Assembly: GCA_023055425.1 (NCBI GenBank)
Contig: JALGPY010000003.1
Location: 51,817,891-51,881,890, forward strand
DNA from: Linanthus parryae
Lineage: Eukaryota > Streptophyta > Magnoliopsida > Ericales > Polemoniaceae
Length of the DNA stretch: 64,000 nt
Direction: 5' to 3'
The notes under the pieces were generated by a model. It made no database searches, was not told the DNA's origin, and was given only the letters and a program-made list of their open reading frames with translations. Both the position numbers and the translations under genes were made by a program. Every line of letters starts with the position of its first letter. The stretch's first letter is position 1. This document shows positions 34,374 to 46,178 of the stretch, one piece after another.

Positions 34374-37300
34374 ATGGCACTACAATCATCCGAATTGACC
34401 AGACGCGATTTCCCACCTGATTTTAAGTTTGGAGTATCTTCTTCTGCTCTTCAGGTAATGCTTTTATAGTTTCATCATCATGAAATCTTTTCATGCCTTT
34501 CTTACTTTCATCTGAACAGGAAAACTAACGAAGAGAAACATTGTAACTAGCATCATCCGTTATAATTCCTATAAATTTACTAAACATGTGTGTGTTGTGT
34601 GTGAGTGCGCAGACAGAGAGTTCACCTCATGAAGGAGGGAGAGGAACGAGTACATGGGACTTCTTCCTCGGAGACACTCCAGCAGTTCAATCCTACTTCA
34701 AATACAAAGTCCCTCTATTACATGCTCCTCCACCATCATCTTTCTCTTTTAATTAACGAGAATAATAATCGTGGACGAACGTATTAATAATTTCTTGCTA
34801 TTTACTTTTGTGAGTGCAGGAAGACGTACAATGTTTGAAGAACATGAAGATAAAGAACTACAGACTCTCCATAGCTTGGTCCAGGCTGATTCCAAGTTCA
34901 TAAAACCCTTCTCTTATCTTTCCTTACGATTAGCAGATCACTTTTCAGATTTTGCCGACTTACAGTCATTTCTAATGGCGTATTAATTTACAGGTGGAAA
35001 ACTGAGTGGAGGGGTCAACCAGCAGGGAATTGATTTCTACAACAATTTGATTGACGAGCTTGTTATAAATGGTTATATAACTTCCTTTTTTAAACTGTCA
35101 ATAGTTGGGTGTCCCTTTCAGTATATTTGTAATAAAAATTTTAAACTCTGGTTTTGTAGGTATTGAGCCTCTTGTGACACTGTTCCACTTTGACCTGCCT
35201 ACAGCTCTACAACTAGACTACAATGGCATGCTGAGTTCAAATTTCGTGTATGTACGCCTCTTTCACACTCCTCCACTCCAATTGTTGGAAATTGATATCA
35301 ATTATCATGCTACTAAAAAAGTTTTCGAGTCCTATGCTTCACACTGTCAAAGAGGAACAACAGGGACCAATTTGTTCCAAAATCAGAACTAAACCCCAGT
35401 ACTATCTATCTCACGATCTCCATGTTTGGTTTAATTTTTTTACCTCGACTTTTCAAAGTTTAGGTTGAGCTAAAAGTCGTGTCTGGTATGCAACTTTTTC
35501 TGAACTTTTAGTCCTTGACTAAAGTTCATAACGCATAAGATGAAGAAATAGAGAATCCTCAACTTTTAGCTCATTTGACCAAACAGTCTCAACTTTTCAC
35601 TTCTTTTTGCCCATTCAAATACCGACATGGGAACAATACAAAAAAAAATTGGCTTTTAATGATGGGATCACGGTTATCCTTATCATCCAGTTCAACAATA
35701 AATCCATTTGCATAAGCTAAGAAAAATTCAAATAGTTCTGAATTCACATCTTTTGCATTAAATCTGATTTCAGGGAAGACTTTACAGCCTATGCTGATCT
35801 ATGTTTCAAGACATTTGGAGACAGGGTGAAGAACTGGATAACACTGAATGAACCACAGGTGTTCAGTTCACAAGGATATAAAATGGATTTGACCATATCT
35901 GATGAACCCGCCATGCATCCCTACATGGCCGCCCACAATGTCATCCTCGCCCATGCCAGAACAGTCAAGGTCTACCGAGACAAATACCAAGTAAATGTCT
36001 TTCCTATTTCCTCAATAATTATATTTTTTGGGTGTCAGATTATTATCTGATGTAGTATATGTTTTCTTTTGCTTGGACAGTTGACTCAGAAAGGAGAAAT
36101 AGGCATCTCTTTAAGTGCCCATTGGTTCCTGCCAATTTCAGATTTGGCAACTGATAAGCATGCAGCAGAGAGAGCATGGGACTTCTTGACTGGATGGTAA
36201 CTGAACTGAGAACATTTACACAATCTATATCATATTGGCCCTGTTTGGATGAGCTTAATTAAGATTTTGAGATTTTAGGTCGTTAAAATTAGTGGTTGAA
36301 AAACAGTACACTATCTCTTCTTACCTCAACCACTCATTCCAATAATCTACAATCTCATAATCTTAAATAAGCTCATCCAAACATGGCCCGTTGTTTACCA
36401 AAGAAAAATATGAAAGTTTATCTAACAGGTTTTTGGATCCGTTAGTGACGGAAGACTACCCATTCAACATGAGGGCTCTTGTGAGGGATAGGCTTCCTAC
36501 ATTTACCAAAGAAGAAGAAGAGATGGTTAAGGGATCCTTTGACTTCATTGGAATCAATTACTACACATCCAGATACACAAAGTCCCGTAGGCTTTTAGCT
36601 AATGAGGAGCCTACCAGTTATGAAGACGACCAATGCGATGAAACACTAAGTATGGTTCACCTCTTTCGTTTCGAATGTAAAAAAAAATGATTATATCAGA
36701 ATGCAGCGATTAGATCAGTTATCCACTCATTCCAGTGTCTTATTTACTACCAATACTAGTTTGTTAACAACTTTTGCTAATACATTTTGTAATTTTTTTT
36801 TCAGCGGAGAAAGATGGAATACCCTTGGTGAGCAGGTACCCATTCTAGATACAAATCTGTTAAGAATCGTTGTTTGTCCCACATCAAGACTGTCTATTTC
36901 GCCTGTGCATAAAAAGATACTTGGGCTACAGCCCTTATTGCCAATTGGTTTTGAGTTGGAACCCTAGGATTCTTAACATCGTATCATAGCCGTTTCGTGG
37001 ATTATGTGGACTTTGTCTGTTTCGTTTGTGCCTAATAAAATATTTGGGCTACTCCCCACATTGCCAATTGGTTTTGAGGTGGAACCCCAGGGTGCTTAAC
37101 AAAATATGTCAAAACATTCTCTGTGATAAGAAGTTTGTGCCTAATAAAGTATTTGCGCTACTTCCCTCATTGCCAATTGATTTTGAGGTGGAACCCTATG
37201 GTTCTTAACAAAATCTGTCAAAATCTTCTCTGTGATAAGAAATCTTTTGGCTAATTTCCTATCTGTTGGACCCGAATACAGGCAGGAGGTTTTGACCTGA

Positions 37301-37399
37301 TTTATGTTTATCCAGCTGGTCTGAGGGAAGTTTTGCTCTATCTGAAACTTGCTTACAACAACCCAAAGATCTACATTACGGAAAATGGTAAGTAAATTA

Positions 37400-37437
<38 letters not shown>

Positions 37438-37974
37438 TATATTCTCAATAGAATGTCAAGTGTTTTGGAATCATGGAGCACCCTCCAAAACAGGATATCC
37501 AGAGAAAAGGAACGACTCGATCCCTGTAGAGAAGGCACTAAACGATGATGTCCGAATTGGATTCCTCCAAGACCATCTCACCTGTGTCAAAGAGGCATTG
37601 AGGTAACATAATCTGTTCAGATTACACAAACGAGGAAAAAAATATCACAATCTACTTTAGCATTTTTGATATACAACTAAGTTCGCATCCCTCTTATGTT
37701 ATCAATACATTTTTTTGTGTGGTTGAAGCCCATGTATAAGAAGTTACCACTAACTGGGTCATATGAATCTACTTGACATGTCTTACCCTTTTGTTTGCTT
37801 AGGGAGGGAGTAAATATAAAGGGTTACTTTGCATGGGCTCTCTTGGATGGCATGGAAATGGGATCGGGATATGCTATCCGATTTGGGCTACATTATGTTG
37901 ACTATGATGATGATTACAAGCGTTATCCCAAGAAATCCGTAACCTGGCTCAAGAATCTCATTACAGGAACATAG
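34374..37974 (+). CDS. GH1 beta-glucosidase-like protein
   Basis: Family 1 glycoside hydrolase; hydrolyses beta-glucosides by a retaining mechanism. Exons: 34374-34454, 34613-34708, 34820-34895, 34994-35071, 35160-35247, 35774-35990, 36081-36196, 36429-36649, 36805-36827, 37282-37387, 37494-37602, 37803-37974. The frame is open throughout; 460 aa, shorter than the usual 500 or so. Acid/base Glu166 is in TLNEP and nucleophile Glu366 in YITENG; the glycone-binding Gln (SALQ) and His (LFHFDLP) are present. Oddities: no signal peptide ([17 protein letters not shown]), the Cys-containing loop after NEP is missing ([16 protein letters not shown]), and the conserved Trp of the family's FEW motif is Met423 (GMEMGSGY). 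It is 640 bp downstream of CoA-ligase copy 2, same strand. Substrate unknown. Some boundaries (35990-36080, 36827) rest on homology. Confidence 0.85.
36237..36389. mobile_element. Short palindromic MITE in beta-glucosidase intron 7
   Basis: GGCCCTGTTTGGATGAGCTT at the left is mirrored by AAGCTCATCCAAACATGGCC at the right, and the inversion continues inward (AATTAAGATTTTGAGATT / AATCTCATAATCTTAAAT). The element is about 153 bp. A target duplication could not be fixed. Confidence 0.7.
36898..37225 (+). repeat. Three-copy repeat in beta-glucosidase intron 9
   Basis: A block holding GCC(T)..TAAAA..AT..TTGGGCTAC..TTGCCAATTGGTTTTGAG and GTGGAACCC recurs, with TTGCCAATTG at about 36938, 37061 and 37170 (spacing 123 and 109 bp). 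Diverged tandem copies. Confidence 0.75.
37403..37434. repeat. (AT)n microsatellite in beta-glucosidase intron 10
   Basis: About 16 AT units directly after the exon 10 splice donor region. Confidence 0.9.
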
Positions 37975-38144
37975 CGAACAGTACACTCCTAAAAGAGCCA
38001 TTCAAAAAGAAGCATGTGATTATAGTTGGTTTCATAGCTTATGAAATAATATCCATATACTGTATACTCTAGAATGAACGAATTTCTGGATACTTATGTT
38101 ACTTTTCGTATGAGCTTCTGGTTTAGAGTTGGACTAGAGTACAG

Positions 38145-39059
38145 GCTGGTGGCTTTGACCAGATTTATGTTTATCCAGTTGGTTTGTGGAACATTTTAAG
38201 ACACCTAAAGCTTGCTTGTAACTATCCCAAGAGCTATATTACTGGAAATGGTAAGCAAAATAGGTTAATGGTCAGTGGTCACCAAAACAATAGATCTGTC
38301 AATAGTTAACTTCTATCAATCACTCGTATTCTGCTTACTCTGGGGAAACCTTCAAGTTGTGGAGTGATGAAATACTATCTAATAATAGGATATCCAGATA
38401 AAGATGAACGATACCATCCCTACAGGCCTACTGAGACGGGACTAATAAATCATGTCCAAATTCAATTCCTCCACGACATTCTCACCAAGTATTAAGGTGT
38501 TCGCTCAGAGGTCACGAGCTCAAACCTTGGGGCTCATCAACTGCGAGCATGTCAGTCCGGATTTCTCAAATTAGTTTACCTCTCTAGTGTGGTTTGCACT
38601 TTGCAGGCTATTGTACGAGAGCGCGAGTTGACCTAGTGCGCAGCTGAAGGGAAGCTGCTGCGGATTCCCACTTCATCAATTCGGTAATATGGATATGGGT
38701 AAATGATTCTACATCACACGTTTTTTCATTGTCTTTAGCATTTTTGATATCCCATATGTGCCATATCAAGACTTCAGTACTAGTTAGAACTCCAGCCCAA
38801 GTACAATATTTTGGTTAATGAAGTTAAATGACACTCCTTGGACTTCATATTCCAAAGATGTATGTTATTGTTGTGTTTCTTGTTAGGGTGAGTTAATATC
38901 AAGGTCACTTCACATGGGCACTCTTGGATTGTATGGAAACGAGGTCAGTATATAACATTAACATCCGGTTTGGACTAAAATTGTGTTGACTATGATAATG
39001 AATACAAGCGCTATCCCAAAAGGCCGGCGACCTGTCTCAGGAATTTTATTACCATAAAC
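38145..39059 (+). pseudogene. Partial beta-glucosidase pseudogene (copy of exons 10-12)
   Basis: Exon-10-like 38145-38250 (106 bp, same length as in the gene), exon-11-like from 38399, and exon-12-like about 38887-39059. The nucleophile motif ITENG has become ITGNG, so the catalytic Glu is lost. The exon-12-like part has an in-frame TAA early on, and MEMGSGYA is damaged. Exons 1-9 are absent. It lies just downstream of the intact gene, so a tandem duplication that lost its 5' part is likely. Confidence 0.85.
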
Positions 39060-39590
39060 TACGGCCCATCCTGAAAAATGAACGTGTAATCATACTTGGT
39101 TCATTAGCTTAGGAAATGGTATAAGTAGTGCAACCAACAAGCAACAACCAAGAGTAGTTGGAGATATTTTGGGAATAAGAAAAACAAGCATGACGTAAAT
39201 AAAACCTACTCCTTTAGATGATATACTCGAGGGTTGGTTGCTTTATATCAGAATGATCCCAATGCTTGTGTTCTTGAAATTAAAAAGGCAACCTCAAATA
39301 CAATTACATACCTTAACTATGCGTGGTCTCTATTTGTAATACTCCTAAATTTTGGCAGGATTATTTTGCTAATTTTTTAACCCTAGTTATTTAAAAAGTT
39401 AGCAAAATAGTGCACCCAAAGTACCCAAGTTACTATTTCCCGCAAATCAAACCCATCGGTCTTTTCCATGAGTTATTCCCAAGTTAATGATCCTCCTCAA
39501 ATTTATTCACCGTGTTTATTCCCTTAATCTTTGCCAGTCAAAATCACAAAAAGGAAAACGGACATTTTATTTCCATATTGTTCCTCCTAC
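39060..39590. other. Intergenic, no gene seen
   Basis: No coding exon recognised. Open frame 39487-39885 overlaps the promoter-like region described next and has no known domain. Confidence 0.5.
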
Positions 39591-39610
39591 ACCACCACCA
39601 TCACTCTCAT

Positions 39611-39935
39611 CCCATCTATATAAACACCCATCCTCTCCTTCCTCCTTAATCTCAAACCCTCTCTCCCTCTCCATCAGTCTCACACCCATCTCTCTCATGT
39701 CTTACTCTCGGTCTCTCACTCTCTCGTTCGGTCTCTGCTACCAGTCAGTCGCAGACAGCCACCGCCACCCAGGAGGCCGACGGGAATCAAGATTGACCCA
39801 ACACTGTCGGCGACCACCTCTCTCTCGCCTCTCGGTTCGGAAAACTAAGCAACATCCACAGTTCTGCGACGATAGTTTCGTTTGATCCGTTGTCGTCAAC
39901 CCCGACTCTGTCTTGTTTCCCTCGATTTTGTAAGT
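39611..39935 (+). promoter_or_regulatory. Promoter plus first-exon-like sequence, cut off from any gene
   Basis: TCTATATAAA at 39615-39624 is a good plant TATA box. It is followed by a CT-rich leader (39640-39720), a GC-richer exon-like stretch, and a strong donor-like TTGTAAGTTAG at about 39928. This looks like a TATA promoter with a 5' UTR exon. Element D begins 160 bp further on, and no downstream coding exon was recognised up to 46000. Confidence 0.4.
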
Positions 39936-40516
39936 TAGTTTACAAAGGGTTTTTTTTTTAGATTTTGTTAGATCATTTCATACTTGTATCCTTTGACTTT
40001 GGTTATATATACAAGCATATAGCGTTGGTGGTTGTGTGTATGCATGGATATATATGCAGTAGGGGTATTAGTGATTGATTTTGTACATGTCATTGATACG
40101 GATATTCATCCGTCAACAGTACCAGCGCCACGACGGAGTAGAAGAGAACGCCACGCGCCTGAGTATCTCAATCGTTATATTACACATGCATAGTTTATTT
40201 ATTTTATTTATTTAGTTAGTAGTTTAGTATATTTTAATATATTTAATTATCGAGTTATGGACCGGGTTTCTTTAATAGTTCTTTCCCCAGACCCGTTCTG
40301 TCAGTAGAACCATCTTAGTTAGGTCAGTCGTTTCCTATTTAAGTATTGTAATTTCACAATTTTAAGCAAGCAATCAATTGAAGAAGAAAATTTGTGTGCG
40401 TGGGTTAAAAACCCGTGTGTGTGTGGAGATTTGATAGTGTCTAGAACTACTACCGTATTAAATAAACCCTAACAACTGGTGCTTTCATTGCCATCGTCAC
40501 TCCAATTGACGATACG

Positions 40517-40882
40517 ATGACAAATACCAAGGCAATCACAGAAGAATCCCTTCAGGCAATTCACCAAACTTTCATGGATGTGATGATGAAGAATATGACG
40601 GAGGAATTGCACCGTATGCAAACAGCCATGAACGAAGAATTAGACCAACGATTTACTGCTCAAAACGACCTATGGGAGACAGCATTCACTGATCATTGCT
40701 CAACCTTGGAGCAACTTCGCAACGCCCAGTTCTCAGGCCGCATCTTGGCGACCTATCAGAGCCACGACCGCCACAGATCCGAAAGTCGACGATCTAACCA
40801 CCAGACCATGCGCTTTCCTCCAGTCACGCCGCCAGAATCACGGCGCAATCGCCGCCTAGAACCCCTCTGCCTATGCGTCTGA
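40517..40882 (+). pseudogene. Element D gag N-terminal part
   Basis: A 121-residue open frame starting just inside the primer-binding region, with a predicted coiled-coil (MTEELHRMQTAMNEELDQRF). The frame ends before the gag core, which continues in other frames. Confidence 0.65.
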
Positions 40883-41447
40883 CTACAAAGAAGAGGACTT
40901 TGAGGTGGACTTACAAACTCGATCCAGATATACTCTAAATTTGCTGGGTCAAGCTCACCCGACTGCCAAAGCCAACTGGATCCGGATTGGCATCTCACCA
41001 GACCCGTATTCCTCGAATACGTACGGAAACAGAGAGGGGTGCACACCATCAGCGACGCCGCCATGTCGCCTTGCATGACACCTACAACGCTGGAAGACCA
41101 GCGACTCTAGCTCCCCGTCGACCATATGGGGTTGCTCCCCGTTGTCCACCCGCGGCTAGCACTCACGTCATAGGTCGCCACTGGCGTGATTACGATGATG
41201 ATATGTGGGACACTGATGCAGTGCACTACGACGAACCCGACGATTGGGACATCCAAGAGCAGCCTTTGTATGGTCATCGCCACGGTGATCGACGTGCACC
41301 TCGGCTTGACGAACGCAGACACAAGTTGCGGTTGTACCGTCGAAATTCGCATGTATTGATCCGCACACTTGGGTCTTTAAAGTTCAACAATATTTCAACT
41401 ATTATCGGATTCCGTCTACAGAATGACTACAGCTCGTCGAATTATTA

Positions 41448-41960
41448 TTGGATGGTGATGCGGCTGACTGGTTTTGTTATCGCGAGGCCAAATTTCGGTT
41501 CACTACGTGGGCTTTTTTCCTTGAGGAGGTAACAACTCGTTTTGATAATGATTATTCTCATGATTATTTTGGACAATTGTCTAAATTGCAGCAGCACACG
41601 ACAGTCTTGGCTTATCAGAACGATTTTGAAAAGCTGTTGAACAAAATTGACACGACGTCGGACGACCAGCTAATTTCGATTTTTGCTTCTGGTCTTAAGC
41701 CGCCATTGGGGCGTGAGTTGAAATTGCATAACCCAAAAACCATCACTGCTGCCTTTAGTCTCGCTCATGAATCAGACGCAATTTGCGCGCCAACCGCAGT
41801 CAGGGGATCCTCCACGCCGGTCTGTGCGCAGCCGACAGTCGTGTCTCAGTCCAAGGCCCCTACTCCAAGTGCATCCACGCCACCGATTAAAAGGCTCACA
41901 CCAGTCGAGCAGCAAGTGCGTCAACGCCAAGGTCCGTGTTACAATTGCCACCAGAAATAA
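41448..41960 (+). pseudogene. Element D gag core with truncated zinc knuckle
   Basis: A retrotransposon gag core (WFCYREAKFRFTTWAFFLEEV, QTTVLAYQNDFEKLLNK-like region, SGLKPPLGREL). It ends at CYNCHQK then a stop, so the CCHC knuckle is cut after its first two Cys. Confidence 0.75.
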
Positions 41961-41990
41961 TTCGGGGGTCTCAAGTGTGAAGGCGAATTT

Positions 41991-42350
41991 TTGCTTCTGA
42001 ACTTCGACGATACAGAGCCACCACCGGCCAAAGAGTACGTCATTGCAGCTAATGCCCCCAGTCTTTTCACACTGATCAGCAGAGACCAGATGACTTCTCT
42101 ACGACTGCTAGGGTACATAGGAGGTCGTGAGGTATTTGTTCTTATCGACAGCGAAGCGACACACTACTTTATCCATCCTGAGTTGGCCGTGAAGTTGCAG
42201 TTACCAGTTCAGAACACCCCAGCTTTCAAGGTTGCAGTGGGTAATGGGGACTGTCTCCATTGTGATACCACTTGTGATGAAGTTGTTATTGATCTTCATG
42301 GGCACATGTTTTCAGCTGAATTGTTACTCCTGGAGTTCCAAGGGTCGTAG
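41991..42350 (+). pseudogene. Element D retropepsin-like protease, altered active site
   Basis: The sequence has the retropepsin fold signature around VFVLIDSEATHYFI and KVAVGNGD. The family motif is D-S/T-G; here Gly is Glu (DSEATH), which should disable the enzyme. It stops before any RT. Confidence 0.75.
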
Positions 42351-42892
42351 GTCGTTTTGGGGGTGCAGTGGCTCTAACAGTTCGGTGAAGTCATTACGGA
42401 TTACGCCAAGATGACAATGAAGGTTCAGCATGGGGATTCGTGGGTGGTCTTGCAGGATTTGACGAAATCCGCTTTGGGCGCACACCGCTCCTACTTTTTC
42501 CTTGAGGACAAGACGATTGTTATTCGGGGGGAATTGATACGGATATTCATCCGTCAACGGTACCAGCGCCACGACGGAGTAGACGAGAGCGCCACCCGCC
42601 TGAGTATCCCTATCATTATATTATGCATGCATAGTTTTTTATTTTATTGATTTAGTTAGTAGTTTAGTATATTTTGATTTATGCAATTGTCGAGTCATGG
42701 ATCGAGTTTCTTTAACTGTTCTTTCCCCAGACCGCTCAGTCAGTAGAACTGTCTCAGTTAGGTCGGTCTTTTCTTATTTAAGTATTGTAATTTCACAGTT
42801 TTAAGCAAGCAATCAATTGAAGAAGAAAATTCGTGTGTGGGTGGAGACTTGATAGTGTCTAGAACTACTACCGTGTTAGGTAAACCGTAACA

Positions 42893-42996
42893 TTCATAGT
42901 GATTGTGTGGCGTAATGGGAGAACTACCGGAGGGAAATGAGAAAGATATGGAGGAAGGTAAAGAAATGAGAAGAGACAAATAGAACTAGGAACTGG

Positions 42997-43041
<45 letters not shown>

Positions 43042-43534
43042 GGGTGCTTCAGAGTGTTTCAGTAGTTCTGGTAGTAGTAGTGACAGTAGTCTTGTGAGCT
43101 ATGTTTTTTTTTTTTTTTTTTTTTTTGAGAAGGTCTTGTGAGCTATGTTGGTAGGTCTCTTTCATTGGTTTTGTCTTACTATTTATGGATAGTTAAATAG
43201 CTAAAACTTATAAATCAACGTTTCGTAAATTTTCATAATTATATATGTGGTCAAAATACGACGTTTTATACTTATTAACCGGGCAATTTAACCTAGCCTG
43301 AAACTTCGTCTACATTTTGGAAAGTCAAGAACTTCCATTTTATAAAAAATAAAAAGTAAATGTTTATTTGTTATTTTACTTAAAATAGAATTTTGGGTTC
43401 CTAAACATAAATTTTATTAGCCTCAGTTGGAAGGTCTCTTTCATTAGTTTTATGTTATTATTTATGGATAGTTATAAATCAACTTTTGGTAAATTTTCAT
43501 AGTTACATATGTGGTCAAAATACAATGTTTTATA
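42893..43534. other. Intergenic with A and T tracts, no gene seen
   Basis: Contains a 41-bp A tract (about 43000-43040) and the T-tract insertion at 43089-43147. A short frame at 42915 (22 codons) has no evidence of being a gene. Confidence 0.5.
43089..43147 (-). mobile_element. Tiny retroposon remnant: T tract between direct repeats
   Basis: GTCTTGTGAGCTATG occurs at 43089-43103 and 43133-43147. Between them are about 23 T and GAGAAG. A 15-17 bp target duplication bordering a homopolymer is what target-primed reverse transcription leaves, so this reads as the poly-A end of a strongly 5'-truncated LINE or SINE inserted on the minus strand. Confidence 0.7.
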
Positions 43535-43794
43535 CTACCTCCGTTTCTTCTCTATAGCACCGGTTTGACTTTTTGACTCGTATCTGGGTCACTTTGACCG
43601 GGTGATTCGGATAGCAAAACGATGCGATTTTGTAATAATTTTTTCACCATGTTATAGAGCAACTTTTACTCTACAACATCATGAAAAAATGATCAAAAAA
43701 TTACATCATTTTGTTATTCAAATTACCGGGTCAAAGTGACCCAGTGAATAGTGGTAAAAGTCAAACCGGTGTGATAGAGAAGAAACGGAGGTAG
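43535..43794. mobile_element. Stowaway-like MITE, complete, 260 bp
   Basis: Ends CTACCTCCGTTTCTTC and GAAGAAACGGAGGTAG are inverted, and the pairing continues inward (GGTTTGAC..GTCAAACC, GGGTCACTTTGACC..GGTCAAAGTGACCC). TA duplicated at 43533-43534 and 43795-43796. Central hairpin at about 43650-43690. Confidence 0.92.
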
Positions 43795-43866
43795 TACGTA
43801 TTAGTCGGGTAATTTAACGTAGTCGGAAACTGTGTCTACATTTTGGAAAGTCAAGAACTTAAATTT

Positions 43867-43867
<1 letters not shown>

Positions 43868-43944
<77 letters not shown>
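43868..43944. repeat. (TAA)n microsatellite
   Basis: About 25 uninterrupted TAA/AAT units, ending in AACAACAAC. Confidence 0.95.
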
Positions 43945-43946
<2 letters not shown>

Positions 43947-46178
43947 CAACTGTTTATTTGTCATTTTACTTAAAAATATAATTTTGGGTTTGCAAACATA
44001 AATTTTATGTAATAGCAAAATCCGAGTTGTTTTCTGAACATCCAAATAGTAATTATTATTATTTTTCCTTACAAAGAGCTATTCTAAACTGGGAGTTTTT
44101 TTTTAGCCTATTTAACTAGAAGCTTTTATTAAATTAAAATTCCACCGTTTATCTAATTAAAGATATTGCATTTCCTTTATTTACTAAAAATACAATATTC
44201 ACTTTACTAAGTAAAAAGTAGTAAAAGAATAATTTCTTTGTTCTATCTAAATGGCCTGTCTTTTATGTGAATTGACGTTTCTTATTCTAGGTCAGTTTAT
44301 ATGGGTAGTCATCGAGTATCGTGCTAGAGATTTGTGTCGAAGGGTTTGAATATTATTAGGGGCGTGCACATTGGCTTAAGGGCACGAGAGTAGTATTGGC
44401 ATGCATGTCTTATCAGATCGCTTAGGGCCTACAGAATGATCATCATATTAATTTGGAACTTCTTTCATTATTTGTAGACTCCGTATTCGTAGGCAACAAA
44501 ACATTGCTAGTCTTTTCTCTCTTGTTCGTGTGCGCCGCTCTATTCATTCCTGTAAGTTTATATGCACAACACCTTCATCTATCAAAATGTGATATTTTCT
44601 GTGAGTTATTTCAAACTGTGAATTCGATTATGCTTTGCAATACTTGGAATCTTTCTAGCGATTTATTGTCAAAGGATTTGAGAAGCATGTGGTTTATTCA
44701 AACTTGTGAAGTATTACTCTCGTGAGATATTGAATGAACGAAAAAACGATAATGGAATTATGACGATGTGCAGAGGATGTGCGTGGAGGCTACAGTCGGG
44801 GACCCACGTGCGTTGATTCCCCTCGGGGACATACCCCCTTTTTTTATCGTGGAAACTATGAGTGTTACCTACGCATGTGTAGGTCACTACTGTATAGAGG
44901 TATCAACACTTAAGATCTCATTAGTATGGTTTTGGCGGGATAGCGATGAGATATCTACTAACTTCCGGGGAGAATTGAGATTTGTGATATCCCAAGAAGC
45001 ACCCATATTATATTATTTATTGCATCGTGACATCTCTGTCCACATCATACATGTTGGGGCTCGTAGGCTACGCCTCAACCGAAGAAATGATTAAAAATTG
45101 GCTACTGTGGTTATCTGTCTCTGTTATCTTCAGCTAAAACTCATTTTTACATGTGGTACAGACTTACTCAATTTTGTACTGACATAAACTTTTTCTACGG
45201 TCGTCTTGCGCTGTTTGAAAAAATCGCAAGTTGCCAATAAAGGTGAGGAGGCTCACGACACCGCTGCTTAGTGATGTTTACTGCTTAGAACATCACCTAG
45301 TACATTCATCGTACGAATAAATGTACTTTCTTCTTGCAACACTTGTACTGGTTATTCTTTGAAATTATAACAAAAGTTACTTTAGATTATCATGGGTCGT
45401 ACTAACTATGAACCAGAGATCCTGATCCGTTCCCAGTGAAGTTCATCTCCTCGGACGGAGGCATCCCACATTTTGGGGGTGTTTTCACTATTTTTCTTCC
45501 CTGTTGGATCACCTAGCATACTCCTAGCATCATTTCCAGAAACATATCAGCTTAGGGAGTAATATATATCCTGATACTAGAAGATGAACAAATATATCAA
45601 TTAATGACTCAATAACATCATTGGGTGCAACATTTGCAATAAATAAATAAATAAATTAGGAGCTAACCTGATGTGCAGATATTTGAGGAACATACTGGCC
45701 CAGGATGATTGGAAATTATTTCTTCAATTGACAACAATATATCTCGAGAGCTATGGTATATATAAAATGATATTGTATTAATAACTGCAAATAAAGGGTT
45801 TTGAAGACTACTTCAGGCAAAGAAAATATATAATGGGTACACACTACATTATAATAGCAAGGTTACAAATGTATTTGTATTTGTTGTGTGTGTGTAGATA
45901 TATTTGATGGAGGAAAATCCTCCCATATGCAAGCGTCAATATCACGTGTATAAATAAAAAGAAGCCGTTTCTTGGTCAAGGGAAAACAAATGAGGAACAC
46001 AAATGATTATAATTCCTCCATGACTTATATCTTCGCAAGAAACTTAAATTTACATTTGAACAGTAAATGAATGCAGTTTACAGGTTGCTAGCTGAAGTTC
46101 CAATCACCACGGTTACATCTTTTTATCAGAAATTGCATTCAACTAGCCAACCTACTCTGTCAATTCAATGCTCAGGTG
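43945..46178. other. Intergenic region, no gene recognised
   Basis: Two open frames on the plus strand (44453-44725 and 44768-45094) show no known domain. The 3' end of the helicase gene lies at 46179, so the part near 45700-46178 probably holds its 3' UTR and flank. Confidence 0.5.

Larger units (their letters stand above)
40094..42892 (+). mobile_element. Element D: non-autonomous gag-protease LTR retrotransposon
   Basis: LTRs at 40094-40474 and 42535-42892 both start TGATACGGATATTCATCCGT and end in AACA. The right one lacks about 23 bp around the GTGGGTTAAAAACCC stretch. Flanks GTCAT and TTCAT are a near-perfect 5-bp duplication. ACTGGTGCTTTCATTG follows the left LTR as in elements B and C. 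A purine tract (CGGGGGGAA) precedes the right LTR. The internal region of about 2.1 kb has gag and protease only; RT, RNase H and integrase are missing. A TR-GAG-like, Gypsy-related element. Confidence 0.88.

Noticed and set aside
34881..34897. GC-AG donor at the end of glucosidase exon 3
   Set aside because: A GT donor at 34896 keeps the frame and gives the expected family sequence before GKLSGG.
35400..35620. MITE in glucosidase intron 5
   Set aside because: ATGTTTGG and CCAAACAG are weakly inverted, but boundaries and duplication are not clear.
44453..45094. Two plus-strand open frames as a gene
   Set aside because: No domain or similarity I can name; composition like the flanks.
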